From Micavibrio aeruginosavorus EPB (GTDB lineage: Bacteria > Pseudomonadota > Alphaproteobacteria > Micavibrionales > Micavibrionaceae), in contig NC_020812.1 in the NCBI RefSeq assembly GCF_000348745.1, positions 2,394,611-2,458,610 of the forward strand: a stretch of 64,000 bases of DNA. Reading direction: 5' to 3'. Positions 7,426 through 16,068 of this stretch are shown here, one piece after another. The translations under genes were made by a program, and so were the position numbers. The notes under the pieces were generated by a model. That model was not told the origin of the DNA and ran no database searches. It worked only from the letters and a program-made list of their open reading frames with translations. How positions within the stretch are numbered: the first letter of the stretch is position 1; the number at the start of each line of letters is the position of its first letter.

Positions 7426-10415
7426 TACGTATTCACTTCGGATTTATCCAGTTTTTGCTTACCGGCAGCGACCAGCTCCTCGACGATTTCCTCCATCACG
7501 GCGGACATCAGGGCGGATTTGGCTTCGCCTTTATCGGCACGCATCATCACGCGGCGTTTGATTTCACTGCGCGCACTGCCACCGGGGAAGTTGGCCGCCA
7601 GCATCTGCCGCGCCCGACCCGCACCCAAACGGGTGTAAAGACGATTACGGATCACCACATCTTCCGCCGAAGTGGACAACGCCCACAATTCAACCGGACC
7701 CAGCGTGTTGATCAAATGCTGTTCATAACGCCCTTCGTTCGTACCCAGAACGAACAGAGCCGGAGCCCCGCCCGCGCGCGGACCCGTCAGTTTAAAGCGG
7801 ATAATATTCTTCGCCGTATCCGACAGACCGAAACGATCACGGATGTTATCAACGGCGGTTTCAGAAATGGCCGCCCCCAGAACCCACACACCGGTGGCCA
7901 GGTCGATCATGTCGTCATCAAAGTCATCCAGCAATTGCGACGCCAGAACGATCTGCACGCCGCGCTTACGGCCTTCACGCACGTCACGGATCACCTGTCC
8001 ACGCACGGCGGACGAGCTGGATGTCCGGTGGAATTCGTCATAGCACAGACGCTTCGGTGTTTCGGCCAGATCCTGGAGCTTTTGCTCGTGGTACAGGCGG
8101 TATTTTTCAGGAATGAATTGCAGGGAATCCATACCCATCCACCAGCTGCGCACCAGCACGTGACGCGCCAGCATGTACATGATGGAGGTTTGGCGATCCG
8201 CCGTTTCATCACCCTGCGGGCACACATCCATCAAATCGAGCGAGCAAACGCGCGTGTTGCTGATGTCAAACTGTGTCACCGATGACAAAATTGGATATTC
8301 GCGTGTGGCGGAGGTAATCATCCGCTCAAACGCGTTGATCACGGTTTCCGAACTGAATCCAACCGATGTTTCTTCCAGCAGAGACCGGATTTGCGGACGG
8401 CGCGATGCCGTAATCGCATCCGACAGTGTCGGAACGGCGTGGCGCTGCGCCAGCGCGGCAATGTGATACTGGCCAATATCGAACATCTTATCGACCACAT
8501 CCCACCAATACGGATCGGCGGGCAGGTGGATGTTGTATTTCTGGATCGCATCGTCAACTTCGTTGTCCAGGCGTGGCAGATACGGGCGCGGTTCGGCGTT
8601 GGCCGCCACATCGTCACGCCAGCGATACATTTCATCCACGACCATACCGGCCAATTGCTGAATCCCGTCATAGGGTTTTTCATGGCCCGGCGGCGTACAC
8701 AGCAGGGTCAGCAATTCAACCAGGTAACTGCGTTCATCCATCAACGGCTGGCGGCAGCCCAACTGGGTATCAAACGGGTTCACCGCATATTGGTGCGCCA
8801 TTTGCAGACGGTAATAGGCCGCTTCGTGCGCGCGGTTGGGCGGCAGAGCTTCCTTCACCAGCGAGATCAGACCGGATGATGACGGACCAATATCGATGAC
8901 CGCCACATAGGGCAGTTTCGACAGACCCGGCGACAAACAGGTGCCAAGGTTCAGCGTGTTGACCAGAACCGATTTACCTGCACCCGGCTGAGCAAAGATC
9001 AAATCGAACCAGGTGGTGGTCAGGTTTGTACCAGTTTGATACGGCCAAGCCTTACCATCCGGCGTACGGAACAGCATCGCGCCAAATTCAAACGGGCTGG
9101 ACGGGCGCTGCCATGGCAGCAATTTCATGACTTCGCGCATTGGCGCAACAGCCGGTGGTGCCGTGCCCGCGCAATGAATCCCCATGGCGGAGGACATCAC
9201 ACAATCCAGCGGATCGCCGGAAAATTCACTGACCTGGCAATAGCCCCAGGATTCAACAGCCTGCACCAAGGTCGACAACCGATCCTGGACCAGATCCATC
9301 CGATCCCGCGGCGCCCAGGTGGCGAAGGAGACGCGCAAACGCACAACCGGTTCGTTGCGCGACATCGCCTCGAGACCTTCGAGGGAGTATTTAATCTGTT
9401 TGTTCAGCGCGTTGGTCACACCCAGAATGGTCGCCGCGAATGCACGGAACGCCATCGCCTGAGCCCCACCGCCCTCAATCAGGAAGGAAATGCGATACGG
9501 GATACCCGCATCAAACAAACGGTTCAGCAACATCGGGAACGGGCTGGCTTCCATCGGGCCCAGCGTCATATCCGCGCCGGCCCACAGGCTGTCACCCATC
9601 TGCACAACGGATTCGTTGACGATGCGCGCATCACCCACCGCCAGTTGCTGACGCAGTGGCGGCCAGATTACATCGGACATGTCCGCACTGCTGAGCGGCG
9701 CGCGCGGCGCAATCGGATCACCCGGCAGGCTGGCCCGCCATTTTTCGTTGGCCTTGTCCGGATACAAATTGTCACGCACGGCGCGCAGGGCGTCATGCAC
9801 TTCCAGTAACGTGCTCTTGATCCCCAATTCATCCAAAGCGGATAAAATAGAGGTCACATAACTTTTGTGACGGTTGCGCAACGCATCCAGTGCCGCGAGT
9901 GGGTTTTGGCCATAGCCCGCATTGATCCAGACTTTTTCCTTGGACTCTTTGCCCGCGCGCTCCATCTCTGTTTTGCTGAGCACGCTTGGACGCGTCCACA
10001 AAACGAAATAGCATTCTTCATACGACAGATAGCGTGACATATGCCGCACGCGTTCATCGAACAGATCGTTCAAATCCAGATCGCTGGCTTCCGCCGTTTG
10101 GCGGCTGGGACGAATTTGGCGATTGAGGTAGGGCACAACACGATCGGGATCGCGGACGAAGAAAACTTGTAACGCCTGACCGGCGCGGTCAAATCGCGCG
10201 CCAATTTTAATCGTCGCGGCATCGACCAGGAATTTATATTCCTCGTCACCAATAACCTGGCGACTGCCATCCACTTTGATCACGGAAACCAGAGAGCCAT
10301 CTTCGGCCACCAGCGTGCGTTCGTCATCCGCTGTTTCCAGACGGATAAAACTTTCAACTGATTTGCGCAGTGCCACCTGAAACGGCATCAGCAATTTTTG
10401 TAAATATGAAGCCAT
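7425..10415 (-). CDS. dotO: type IVB secretion ATPase DotO/IcmB (TraU/VirB4-like)
   Basis: This cytoplasmic ATPase of 996 residues powers the type IVB system at the inner membrane and is related to VirB4. The N-terminus (SYLQKLLMPF, LVAEDGSLVSVIKVDGS) is typical of DotO/TraU. Walker A is PGAGKSVLVNT near residue 480 and Walker B is CYDEFHRT near 790. The arginine-rich segment VREGRKRGVQIVLASQLLDDF and QTSIMYMLARHVLVRSWW follow family patterns. The ATG at 10415 is chosen; the frame stays open 186 bases further upstream, but that extension looks non-coding. The stop overlaps the next gene. Confidence 0.92.
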   Translation of the reverse strand: MASYLQKLLMPFQVALRKSVESFIRLETADDERTLVAEDGSLVSVIKVDGSRQVIGDEEYKFLVDAATIKIGARFDRAGQALQVFFVRDPDRVVPYLNRQIRPSRQTAEASDLDLNDLFDERVRHMSRYLSYEECYFVLWTRPSVLSKTEMERAGKESKEKVWINAGYGQNPLAALDALRNRHKSYVTSILSALDELGIKSTLLEVHDALRAVRDNLYPDKANEKWRASLPGDPIAPRAPLSSADMSDVIWPPLRQQLAVGDARIVNESVVQMGDSLWAGADMTLGPMEASPFPMLLNRLFDAGIPYRISFLIEGGGAQAMAFRAFAATILGVTNALNKQIKYSLEGLEAMSRNEPVVRLRVSFATWAPRDRMDLVQDRLSTLVQAVESWGYCQVSEFSGDPLDCVMSSAMGIHCAGTAPPAVAPMREVMKLLPWQRPSSPFEFGAMLFRTPDGKAWPYQTGTNLTTTWFDLIFAQPGAGKSVLVNTLNLGTCLSPGLSKLPYVAVIDIGPSSSGLISLVKEALPPNRAHEAAYYRLQMAHQYAVNPFDTQLGCRQPLMDERSYLVELLTLLCTPPGHEKPYDGIQQLAGMVVDEMYRWRDDVAANAEPRPYLPRLDNEVDDAIQKYNIHLPADPYWWDVVDKMFDIGQYHIAALAQRHAVPTLSDAITASRRPQIRSLLEETSVGFSSETVINAFERMITSATREYPILSSVTQFDISNTRVCSLDLMDVCPQGDETADRQTSIMYMLARHVLVRSWWMGMDSLQFIPEKYRLYHEQKLQDLAETPKRLCYDEFHRTSSSSAVRGQVIRDVREGRKRGVQIVLASQLLDDFDDDMIDLATGVWVLGAAISETAVDNIRDRFGLSDTAKNIIRFKLTGPRAGGAPALFVLGTNEGRYEQHLINTLGPVELWALSTSAEDVVIRNRLYTRLGAGRARQMLAANFPGGSARSEIKRRVMMRADKGEAKSALMSAVMEEIVEELVAAGKQKLDKSEVNT

Positions 10416-10654
10416 TGATACAAACGTATGTGTTGTGAAGCCCGGGAGTTGGGCAAGGCCGGTCCGCCCCGAATATGGGACATCATTATTTATACTGGAT
10501 TTACGCCGCAGCCCAAAGCGCAGAAATACAAAAGTATGAAATAGAAAAATCCGAAGGCCCGGACAATGGCGGAGCAAGGGGCGGGGCAAGAGGTAGGGCA
10601 AAAAGGGGCGCGATCAAACGCGCACCCCGTCTTCTTTTCCGGAACTCTGCTTTG

Positions 10655-11353
10655 TTATGCTGCGGTGCGTATGTCGGCCAGCAAAGAGGGCCATTGCGCC
10701 GGCAAACGCCCGGCAAACGGCCCGTCTTTCGACCGCCAATAGGCCAGAATTTGCGGGAACTGGTTAAACTCCAGATCCGCTTCCTTGATGATACGACGGT
10801 CCAGCGGGAACAGACGTACACCATCCAGTTTGGAGGCACGGCCCTGATAATGGCGTTCCGTCAGATAATCCTTCATCACCTGCGCCAGAATATAGGGATC
10901 ATCCGTCCCCAGACGCGAGCGAACATCTTCACGGCGCTGCATAATCACATCCAAGGCCTGGCGCGCGGCATTGGCCACGCCACCCTGGGAAATGCGGGCC
11001 ACATAAATAGCCCGCGCCATATGATGCAACGCCGCCTGATCAATTTCCGGCAGCCAGATCAACACACCGGATCGCATATCCGAAACGCGCTCCAGATCGA
11101 AGCATTGGGCACAGAAAATACAGGCCGTCGTCAGCTTATCCGGATGCGCATCCGCAGGGGCAACATTCGTCCCCGGCACCGGAATCACATCCTGATATTT
11201 CATGGATTGAAAGCCACAGAACTGGCACGTGTGCTGATCACGCTCAAGCACGCGGGCCTTCACCTCGGGCGAGGCGTCGGTGTTTTTGGAAGAACTACGC
11301 GGCCCGTTCGCGCGCATAATTCCCAATGTGATGGATTTGAACTGATTGCTCAA
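10655..11353 (-). CDS. dotN: type IVB coupling-complex protein DotN/IcmJ (TraT-like)
   Basis: The product has 232 residues. It has a zinc-binding HNH-like N-terminal part: CQFCGFQSMKYQDV near residue 43 and CIFCAQCFDLERV near residue 80, with the pair of CxxC motifs that define IcmJ/DotN. In Legionella DotN is part of the DotL-DotM-DotN coupling complex that recruits effectors; DotL and DotM are not in this window. A terminator-like hairpin (11377-11413) lies upstream, so it may have its own promoter. The 239-base gap 10416-10654 before dotO holds no gene I can see. Confidence 0.9.
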   Translation of the reverse strand: MSNQFKSITLGIMRANGPRSSSKNTDASPEVKARVLERDQHTCQFCGFQSMKYQDVIPVPGTNVAPADAHPDKLTTACIFCAQCFDLERVSDMRSGVLIWLPEIDQAALHHMARAIYVARISQGGVANAARQALDVIMQRREDVRSRLGTDDPYILAQVMKDYLTERHYQGRASKLDGVRLFPLDRRIIKEADLEFNQFPQILAYWRSKDGPFAGRLPAQWPSLLADIRTAA

Positions 11354-11376
11354 CTTCGATCAGCCTTTTAAAAGAA

Positions 11377-11413
11377 AATCAGGCCCGGACGGTTTTGTCC
11401 GCCGGGCCTGATT
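11377..11413 (-). terminator. hairpin terminator between dotP and dotN
   Basis: The 12-bp arms AATCAGGCCCGG and CCGGGCCTGATT enclose a loop that itself contains GGAC/GTCC. On the minus strand the hairpin is followed by TTTCTTTTAAAA, so it can stop or weaken transcription coming from dotP. Confidence 0.7.
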
Positions 11414-11426
11414 GAAACAAGACAGA

Positions 11427-11825
11427 TTAGTTAACGCCCATCGTGATTGCGTTCAGCGTTGCCGCGGATGTGGCGGTACCATCAGCACCCACCGTGTTCA
11501 GCATCGCATCATAGACGATCGGCAGAGCGAACAGACCACCACCAGCAGCCAGACGAATTGCACCGTCTTTCAAGGCAACCTGACCCGGGTTTTCAACGTG
11601 GTCTTTAATCTTCAGAATGCCCAGAACGCCGAGCAAAATACCGAACATATAAGCAATACCAGACAGCAACCCAGGCAGACTTGCGATAGATTCGACAATA
11701 TTTTCAGCAATCGCGCTGAAGTTACTACCAGCACCACCTGCATGCGCCTCGCCGGCACCCGCCAGCACCAGCACAGCCATCAATGCTGCCAGTTGGATCG
11801 TCTTTTTAGAGCTCAGTGTAATCAT
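11427..11825 (-). CDS. dotP: type IVB inner-membrane protein DotP/IcmD (TraR-like)
   Basis: This small protein of 132 residues has a signal sequence (LAALMAVLVLAGAGEAHA) and two further hydrophobic helices, the usual IcmD arrangement. The core LPGLLSGIAYMFGILLGVLGILKIKDHVENP is diagnostic and is repeated almost unchanged inside the neighbouring DotE-like protein. A strong Shine-Dalgarno (GAGGAGG) stands in front of the ATG at 11825. Confidence 0.9.
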   Translation of the reverse strand: MITLSSKKTIQLAALMAVLVLAGAGEAHAGGAGSNFSAIAENIVESIASLPGLLSGIAYMFGILLGVLGILKIKDHVENPGQVALKDGAIRLAAGGGLFALPIVYDAMLNTVGADGTATSAATLNAITMGVN

Positions 11826-11862
11826 GGTTTAGTCCTCCTCTTACCGTTTTTTACGACTGCTT

Positions 11863-12954
11863 CTAGGTGAATAGTATACCATAGCCTGTAATCCCGAAAG
11901 TCTCTTGTACAGCATTCAGGACCGGGCCCAGATTGACCGCCAGCGCCCCACCCAGAACGTGGGTCATACCGGCCATCAGGGATGCCTGATGCGACCCTTC
12001 GGCCACATCACGAATAATAAACCAGCCGCGGATAAAGCTGATCCAGCCAATAATCATCATAAAGGCCAGAACGGAACTGACAACCGTGTGGATGTGGTTC
12101 AGTTCGTCCGCGCTCATGCCGGAGTCAAAGTTCAGTTCGGCATAGGTGGTAATGGTGTCTGTCGCGAACAGCGATCCGGTAAACGCCCCCATGATTGCGT
12201 CAAATGACAGAAGCGTGCCGCCGACGATAAAGGTCATCATCGTACCGAAACCGGCCGGGCCGCGCGGGCCTTCCTGTGCGCTTTTCAGCAAACGGGAAAT
12301 ACCGATCAGGATAAAAACAATACCTGCGAGATAGCAGAAGGCGCCAAACAGCAAGTGGATCGGGCCAGAAATATCCATAACCAGGGCCGCAACCATGGCA
12401 TCCAAGCCACCGCCAACGGTCTGCGTCGCGTTAAATCCTGTCGCCGTAGGCGCAAAAATATCCTGGGCCACAGTGTTGTAGGCCGCTTCCATGACCATCG
12501 GCAGCGCAAAGAACGCGCCCCCGGCAATAAAGCGTTTCATGGATTCTGATAAAGGTGTCTGGTTCGGGTTTTCGACGTGGTCGCGCAATTTCAAAATGGC
12601 GATCACACCCAAATAAAGACCAAACAAGTAAGCAATCCCCGAGAGCAGCCCCGGGATCAAATCCGTGGCCTCCCAAACATTACACATCACCGAGCCGATG
12701 GTGTTGCCACCGCAGCCGCCTTGGCCAAATGAAATTGTAAATCCACCTGAACCCCAGCCAATGCCGATGGTGCCCAGACCGGGAATATTGATGCTGGCGC
12801 CGGAGCCGCCGATGGACCCGATGCCAGGAATGGAGAAGTTTGGAATACCGCCCAGCGCATGGGCATCCTTGGCCCCAAGACCAAAGGTCAAGATCACCGC
12901 GACCAGCGCGATGGACAAAAATCGGAACGGTTTAAGCGCGTTCAGCCTTGTCAT
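11863..12954 (-). CDS. dotE: DotE/IcmC-type inner-membrane protein with fused DotP-like module
   Basis: The product of 363 residues combines three parts. First comes a signal sequence and a Gly/Ile-rich, low-complexity segment (residues about 35-85). Second is a DotP/IcmD-like module (LIPGLLSGIAYLFGLYLGVIA then LRDHVENP). Third is a DotE/IcmC module with about four membrane helices (GGLDAMVAALVMDI, LLFGAFCYLAGIVFILIG, FGTMMTFIVGGTLLSFDAIMG, FMMIIGWISFIRGW). Legionella IcmC is much shorter, so the N-terminal DotP-like half is extra. The ATG at 12954 follows a short gap; an in-frame start at 13029 is less likely. Confidence 0.85.
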   Translation of the reverse strand: MTRLNALKPFRFLSIALVAVILTFGLGAKDAHALGGIPNFSIPGIGSIGGSGASINIPGLGTIGIGWGSGGFTISFGQGGCGGNTIGSVMCNVWEATDLIPGLLSGIAYLFGLYLGVIAILKLRDHVENPNQTPLSESMKRFIAGGAFFALPMVMEAAYNTVAQDIFAPTATGFNATQTVGGGLDAMVAALVMDISGPIHLLFGAFCYLAGIVFILIGISRLLKSAQEGPRGPAGFGTMMTFIVGGTLLSFDAIMGAFTGSLFATDTITTYAELNFDSGMSADELNHIHTVVSSVLAFMMIIGWISFIRGWFIIRDVAEGSHQASLMAGMTHVLGGALAVNLGPVLNAVQETFGITGYGILFT

Positions 12955-13146
12955 GATGCACACCCAATTTTTCACCTGCGGGAAGCACAACCCCTTGTTT
13001 TTTATTGGTTTTCTACAACAAGATCGCATTTGATCTAAATTGCGGAAACCTCAGCTTCCAGACTTACATTACCGTTATTCTGTTAATTTATGGTTTATAC
13101 GGGGTCTCTTTTTTTCGGACCCGCTGTGGATATGTCTATCATAAAA

Positions 13147-13182
13147 AGGCCGTGAACGCGACATAAATGACGTTCACGGCCT
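13147..13182 (-). terminator. terminator-like hairpin between dotF and dotE
   Basis: AGGCCGTGAACG and CGTTCACGGCCT form a perfect 12-bp stem; on the minus strand it is followed by TTTTTATGAT. It lies 25 bases after the dotF stop. Transcription of dotE onward is therefore probably either attenuated here or restarted in the 190 bases before dotE. Confidence 0.8.
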
Positions 13183-13206
13183 CTTCTTTTGTTCAGTACG
13201 GCGGTC

Positions 13207-14571
13207 TTACTGGGAAATCCGGCCCTCACTGCCCGTCACGACCCAGCGTCCGTTTTCATAGGCGATCGACGAAATCCGTCCCACGCCCGGCAGGCTATCG
13301 CCCACCTCAACCGTGCGCATCTCGCTTTCACCCGCGCGTGACACCATGGCCCGGCCCGGTTGCGCGCCTTTCAAAACCCATTGAACAGGCTGGGCCTGCC
13401 GTACGGCTGGTTTGGACTTCGGCTCGGCCTTCAGCGTCGTTGTGCGGGCCATCGGTGCGTCCGCGGTCGCTCTGGCCGGAGCCTGCGCCTGCGTGCTCAG
13501 CTTTTTCTCCAGCGCCTTCACAGCCGCACGCAATTCTTCCACTTCATCTGTGGCTGCGGCGGCGCTTTCCTTGCGCACCACGGACAAATCGTCTTCCAAC
13601 TGATCCAGACGGGCCGCGATCAGATCAAGGCGATCCAGCATTTGCGCCGTCATTTCCGCATCGACAGAGGATGCTGATGCGGCCTGGTCCGCGGCCGGTG
13701 CAGCCAATGGTGCATCCACCACAGCAGTCGGCGCCGCCGGGGCCGGGGTGGGTTCAGACACAGGAGCCGGCATCGACTCCGCAACCACCGGGGCAGCATC
13801 GGCCACAGGCGCATCGGCGACTGCCGATGGTTTCAACAGGTCATTGGCCTTCGGCATCGCAACGGACGGCGCCGGAACAGGCGCGGCCGCCATCGGCGCA
13901 TCAGGCATCGCCGGCGCATCGCTCACCTCAACCGGGCGCGCATCAGCCAACGGGGCCGGCGCAAGAACGCCAGACTTTTGCTCAGACTCTTGCCCAGAAT
14001 CCTGCCCTGCATCCTGTAAGGTGGAATCAAGCGCTTGCGGGTCGTTGAACATCCCTTGGGCTGGCAACCCCTGATCCGGATCGCGCGGCATTTGCGCATC
14101 CGCCGAGTCAGCATCAGCCCCATAAGCCGGAACCGCCGGCAGATTTGCGGCAGGCGCAGGAGCCGGTGCAGGCGCCGGAAGCGGCGCAGGCAATGACGCA
14201 TCCGCAGGCATCGCCGCCATATCCGTCGGGGACGCAGGCGCGGGCATAGATGGGGCCACAGCCTGGGGGGCTTGTGCCGTATTTTGTGGCGCACCGCCCA
14301 TCATGGTCATCACCATGACACCGGCGCCCACCACAACAGCGGCCCCGATAATCAATTTATTCGTCAGGGACGATTTCTTTTTTGCCGGGGCCTGTTGACC
14401 GTCGTCACCCGCGCCCTCGTCCATCGTGTCCCATTCATCATCCGCCAGATCGTCGCCTGTTGTATAATCGGCGTCATACGTATCCGCGTCATCGAAACTG
14501 GTATCTTGAAAATCTTCACCCTGAAAATCATTTCCGGGGAAATCCAAATCGTCGTTATCGTGATTGCTCAT
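13207..14571 (-). CDS. dotF: type IVB inner-membrane protein DotF/IcmG (TraP-like)
   Basis: The product has 454 residues. A strongly acidic cytoplasmic N-terminus (about 60 residues of Asp-rich repeats) is followed by one membrane helix (LIIGAAVVVGAGVMVMTMMGG), a long Pro/Ala-rich periplasmic linker, a short coiled coil (LDLIAARLDQLEDDLSVVRK, residues about 312-331) and a C-terminal domain with PGRAMVSR, VGDSLPGVG and WVVTGSEG. This layout and C-terminal domain match DotF. The linker is much longer than in Legionella IcmG (about 269 residues in all). Confidence 0.82.
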   Translation of the reverse strand: MSNHDNDDLDFPGNDFQGEDFQDTSFDDADTYDADYTTGDDLADDEWDTMDEGAGDDGQQAPAKKKSSLTNKLIIGAAVVVGAGVMVMTMMGGAPQNTAQAPQAVAPSMPAPASPTDMAAMPADASLPAPLPAPAPAPAPAANLPAVPAYGADADSADAQMPRDPDQGLPAQGMFNDPQALDSTLQDAGQDSGQESEQKSGVLAPAPLADARPVEVSDAPAMPDAPMAAAPVPAPSVAMPKANDLLKPSAVADAPVADAAPVVAESMPAPVSEPTPAPAAPTAVVDAPLAAPAADQAASASSVDAEMTAQMLDRLDLIAARLDQLEDDLSVVRKESAAAATDEVEELRAAVKALEKKLSTQAQAPARATADAPMARTTTLKAEPKSKPAVRQAQPVQWVLKGAQPGRAMVSRAGESEMRTVEVGDSLPGVGRISSIAYENGRWVVTGSEGRISQ

Positions 14572-14606
14572 CTTTTTTTCACTTTCTACACCGCTTCTAT
14601 AACACT

Positions 14607-14631
14607 GAATGCGGTTTATAAAACCGCATTC
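14607..14631. repeat. perfect inverted repeat between dotG and dotF
   Basis: GAATGCGGTTT and AAACCGCATTC are separated by 3 bases in the 96-base gap between the dotG stop and the dotF start. No U-run follows on either strand, so it is more likely an RNA-processing hairpin or protein-binding site than a terminator. Confidence 0.7.
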
Positions 14632-14667
14632 AAATCTTGTTCAAATGATCCCGTCCAAACCCGGATA

Positions 14668-16068
14668 TCAGTTTGTCGACGACGTGCCCGTTTCGGTCGT
14701 CGCGGTCGCAGGCGCCGCCGTTCCCGGCTGACCCTGATTTTGCACCGGAATGAAGGCCGGGATCAGGTTGCCAAACGGATTCTGGTTGGACGTTTGCGAC
14801 GCCACCGTCGGCTCTGGCTTGCTGGTGCTTTGTTGCACCGGCTTGACGAACAACAGCGCCATCGGCGTGCCCGCGGCCACGCGCAACATCGGCTCGGCGT
14901 TATCCGCTTCTTCATCCAGCATCTCACCGACTTTTTCCGCCGCTTCCTCAACCGCTTTGAAGAATTCCTGTTTGGTGTCCAGGTCTTCGGTTGTCGAGGA
15001 TGACGACGACCCACCCGTTGCCACGGTCAGCGTGGTCGATCCGGTTTCGGCAATCGCACCACCCAAACCTTCGATAAAGGCCGCGGCGGCAGGCAGAATG
15101 ACGCGGGTGAAATATTTCTTGTCAATCTCGGTGATCATACCGGGATTGGCCGTTTTCGGGTCCAGCGCAATCGCGTCGGTGCCATAGGCAACGCCGTCCA
15201 CCACAACTGTATTGAATTGCAGGGTGATATATTCGTTGCTCGCCTTAAACGAACCAATTGCACGGCTGCCCGCCAACGGACCCGACACGATCTGGGCCAA
15301 AACCGGGCCCGGCGCATCCGTGTTGGCTTCGGTCATCAGCTGGGCATATTCAATCGTCCCGGCCGGCAGCAAAATAACAACATCGGAGGCTTTTGCATCG
15401 CCTTCAGCGGCCTGACGCTCCGCTTCGGCCTTGTCCTTTTGCTCCTGGCGTTTTTGCTCGATCCAGTCCGGAGAACTGACCGATTCCTGTTCAGCACCCT
15501 TGATGGTTTTGAAATCCAGAATGGATTCCATCTGACCAGCCATCGCCTTAGCCAGCTGTTGCTTCACCTCAGCATTCGGATCAACCGGCGGGGCCTGTGG
15601 GCCCGCTTCCGGAGCGGCTTGTTTTTCTTTCTCAATCCGCTCGGCCTGCAGGCGGCGCCAGCGTTCCAGCGGATCTTCCTCGGACACCTTGGCTTCATCC
15701 AGCGGAATCACGCCGCGCGTGGTGCCCACCGGAACGGGCAGGGCGCTTTGCCCCGTGCTTTTCGCCTGATCAATCTGGGCCTGGTTGAAATCTTCAATTT
15801 GCCCGCGATAAGTATCCGAAACATCGTTGGCCCCGGGTGCCTGGGTCAAATCCGACCCCGGACGCATCACGGATGTACCACCCGTTTGCTTTTCCCCGCC
15901 AAACAGAACAATACCGCCAACGATGGTCGCAATCGCACCCAGAACAACACCGATCTTGACCATCGGGTTGTTGCGGAGCATGTCGCCCATCGACTGTTCG
16001 CCGCCGTCGAAATCCTCGAAACCGGCGTCCTGACCCAGCGGGTCGTTGTCGAATTCGTTATTGCTCAT
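14668..16068 (-). CDS. dotG: type IVB core protein DotG/IcmE (TraO/VirB10-like)
   Basis: This core-complex protein of 466 residues spans both membranes. It has an acidic cytoplasmic tail, one membrane helix (VKIGVVLGAIATIVGGIVLFG) and a charged linker with a coiled-coil stretch (ERWRRLQAERIEKEKQ). The C-terminal VirB10-like domain includes LLPAGTIEYAQLMTEANTD, GPVLAQIVSGPLAGSRAIG and PMALLFVKPVQQ. It lacks the long repeat region of Legionella DotG (about 1050 residues) and is closer in size to plasmid TraO. The ATG at 16068 overlaps the dotH stop. Confidence 0.92.
   Translation of the reverse strand: MSNNEFDNDPLGQDAGFEDFDGGEQSMGDMLRNNPMVKIGVVLGAIATIVGGIVLFGGEKQTGGTSVMRPGSDLTQAPGANDVSDTYRGQIEDFNQAQIDQAKSTGQSALPVPVGTTRGVIPLDEAKVSEEDPLERWRRLQAERIEKEKQAAPEAGPQAPPVDPNAEVKQQLAKAMAGQMESILDFKTIKGAEQESVSSPDWIEQKRQEQKDKAEAERQAAEGDAKASDVVILLPAGTIEYAQLMTEANTDAPGPVLAQIVSGPLAGSRAIGSFKASNEYITLQFNTVVVDGVAYGTDAIALDPKTANPGMITEIDKKYFTRVILPAAAAFIEGLGGAIAETGSTTLTVATGGSSSSSTTEDLDTKQEFFKAVEEAAEKVGEMLDEEADNAEPMLRVAAGTPMALLFVKPVQQSTSKPEPTVASQTSNQNPFGNLIPAFIPVQNQGQPGTAAPATATTETGTSSTN

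Noticed and set aside
10416..10601. N-terminal extension of dotO
   Set aside because: The frame stays open, but the sequence has no family similarity, and the ATG at 10415 gives the standard start of DotO.
13110..13135. Second DnaA box near dotF (TGTGGATAT)
   Set aside because: It differs from the consensus in the last base and stands alone.
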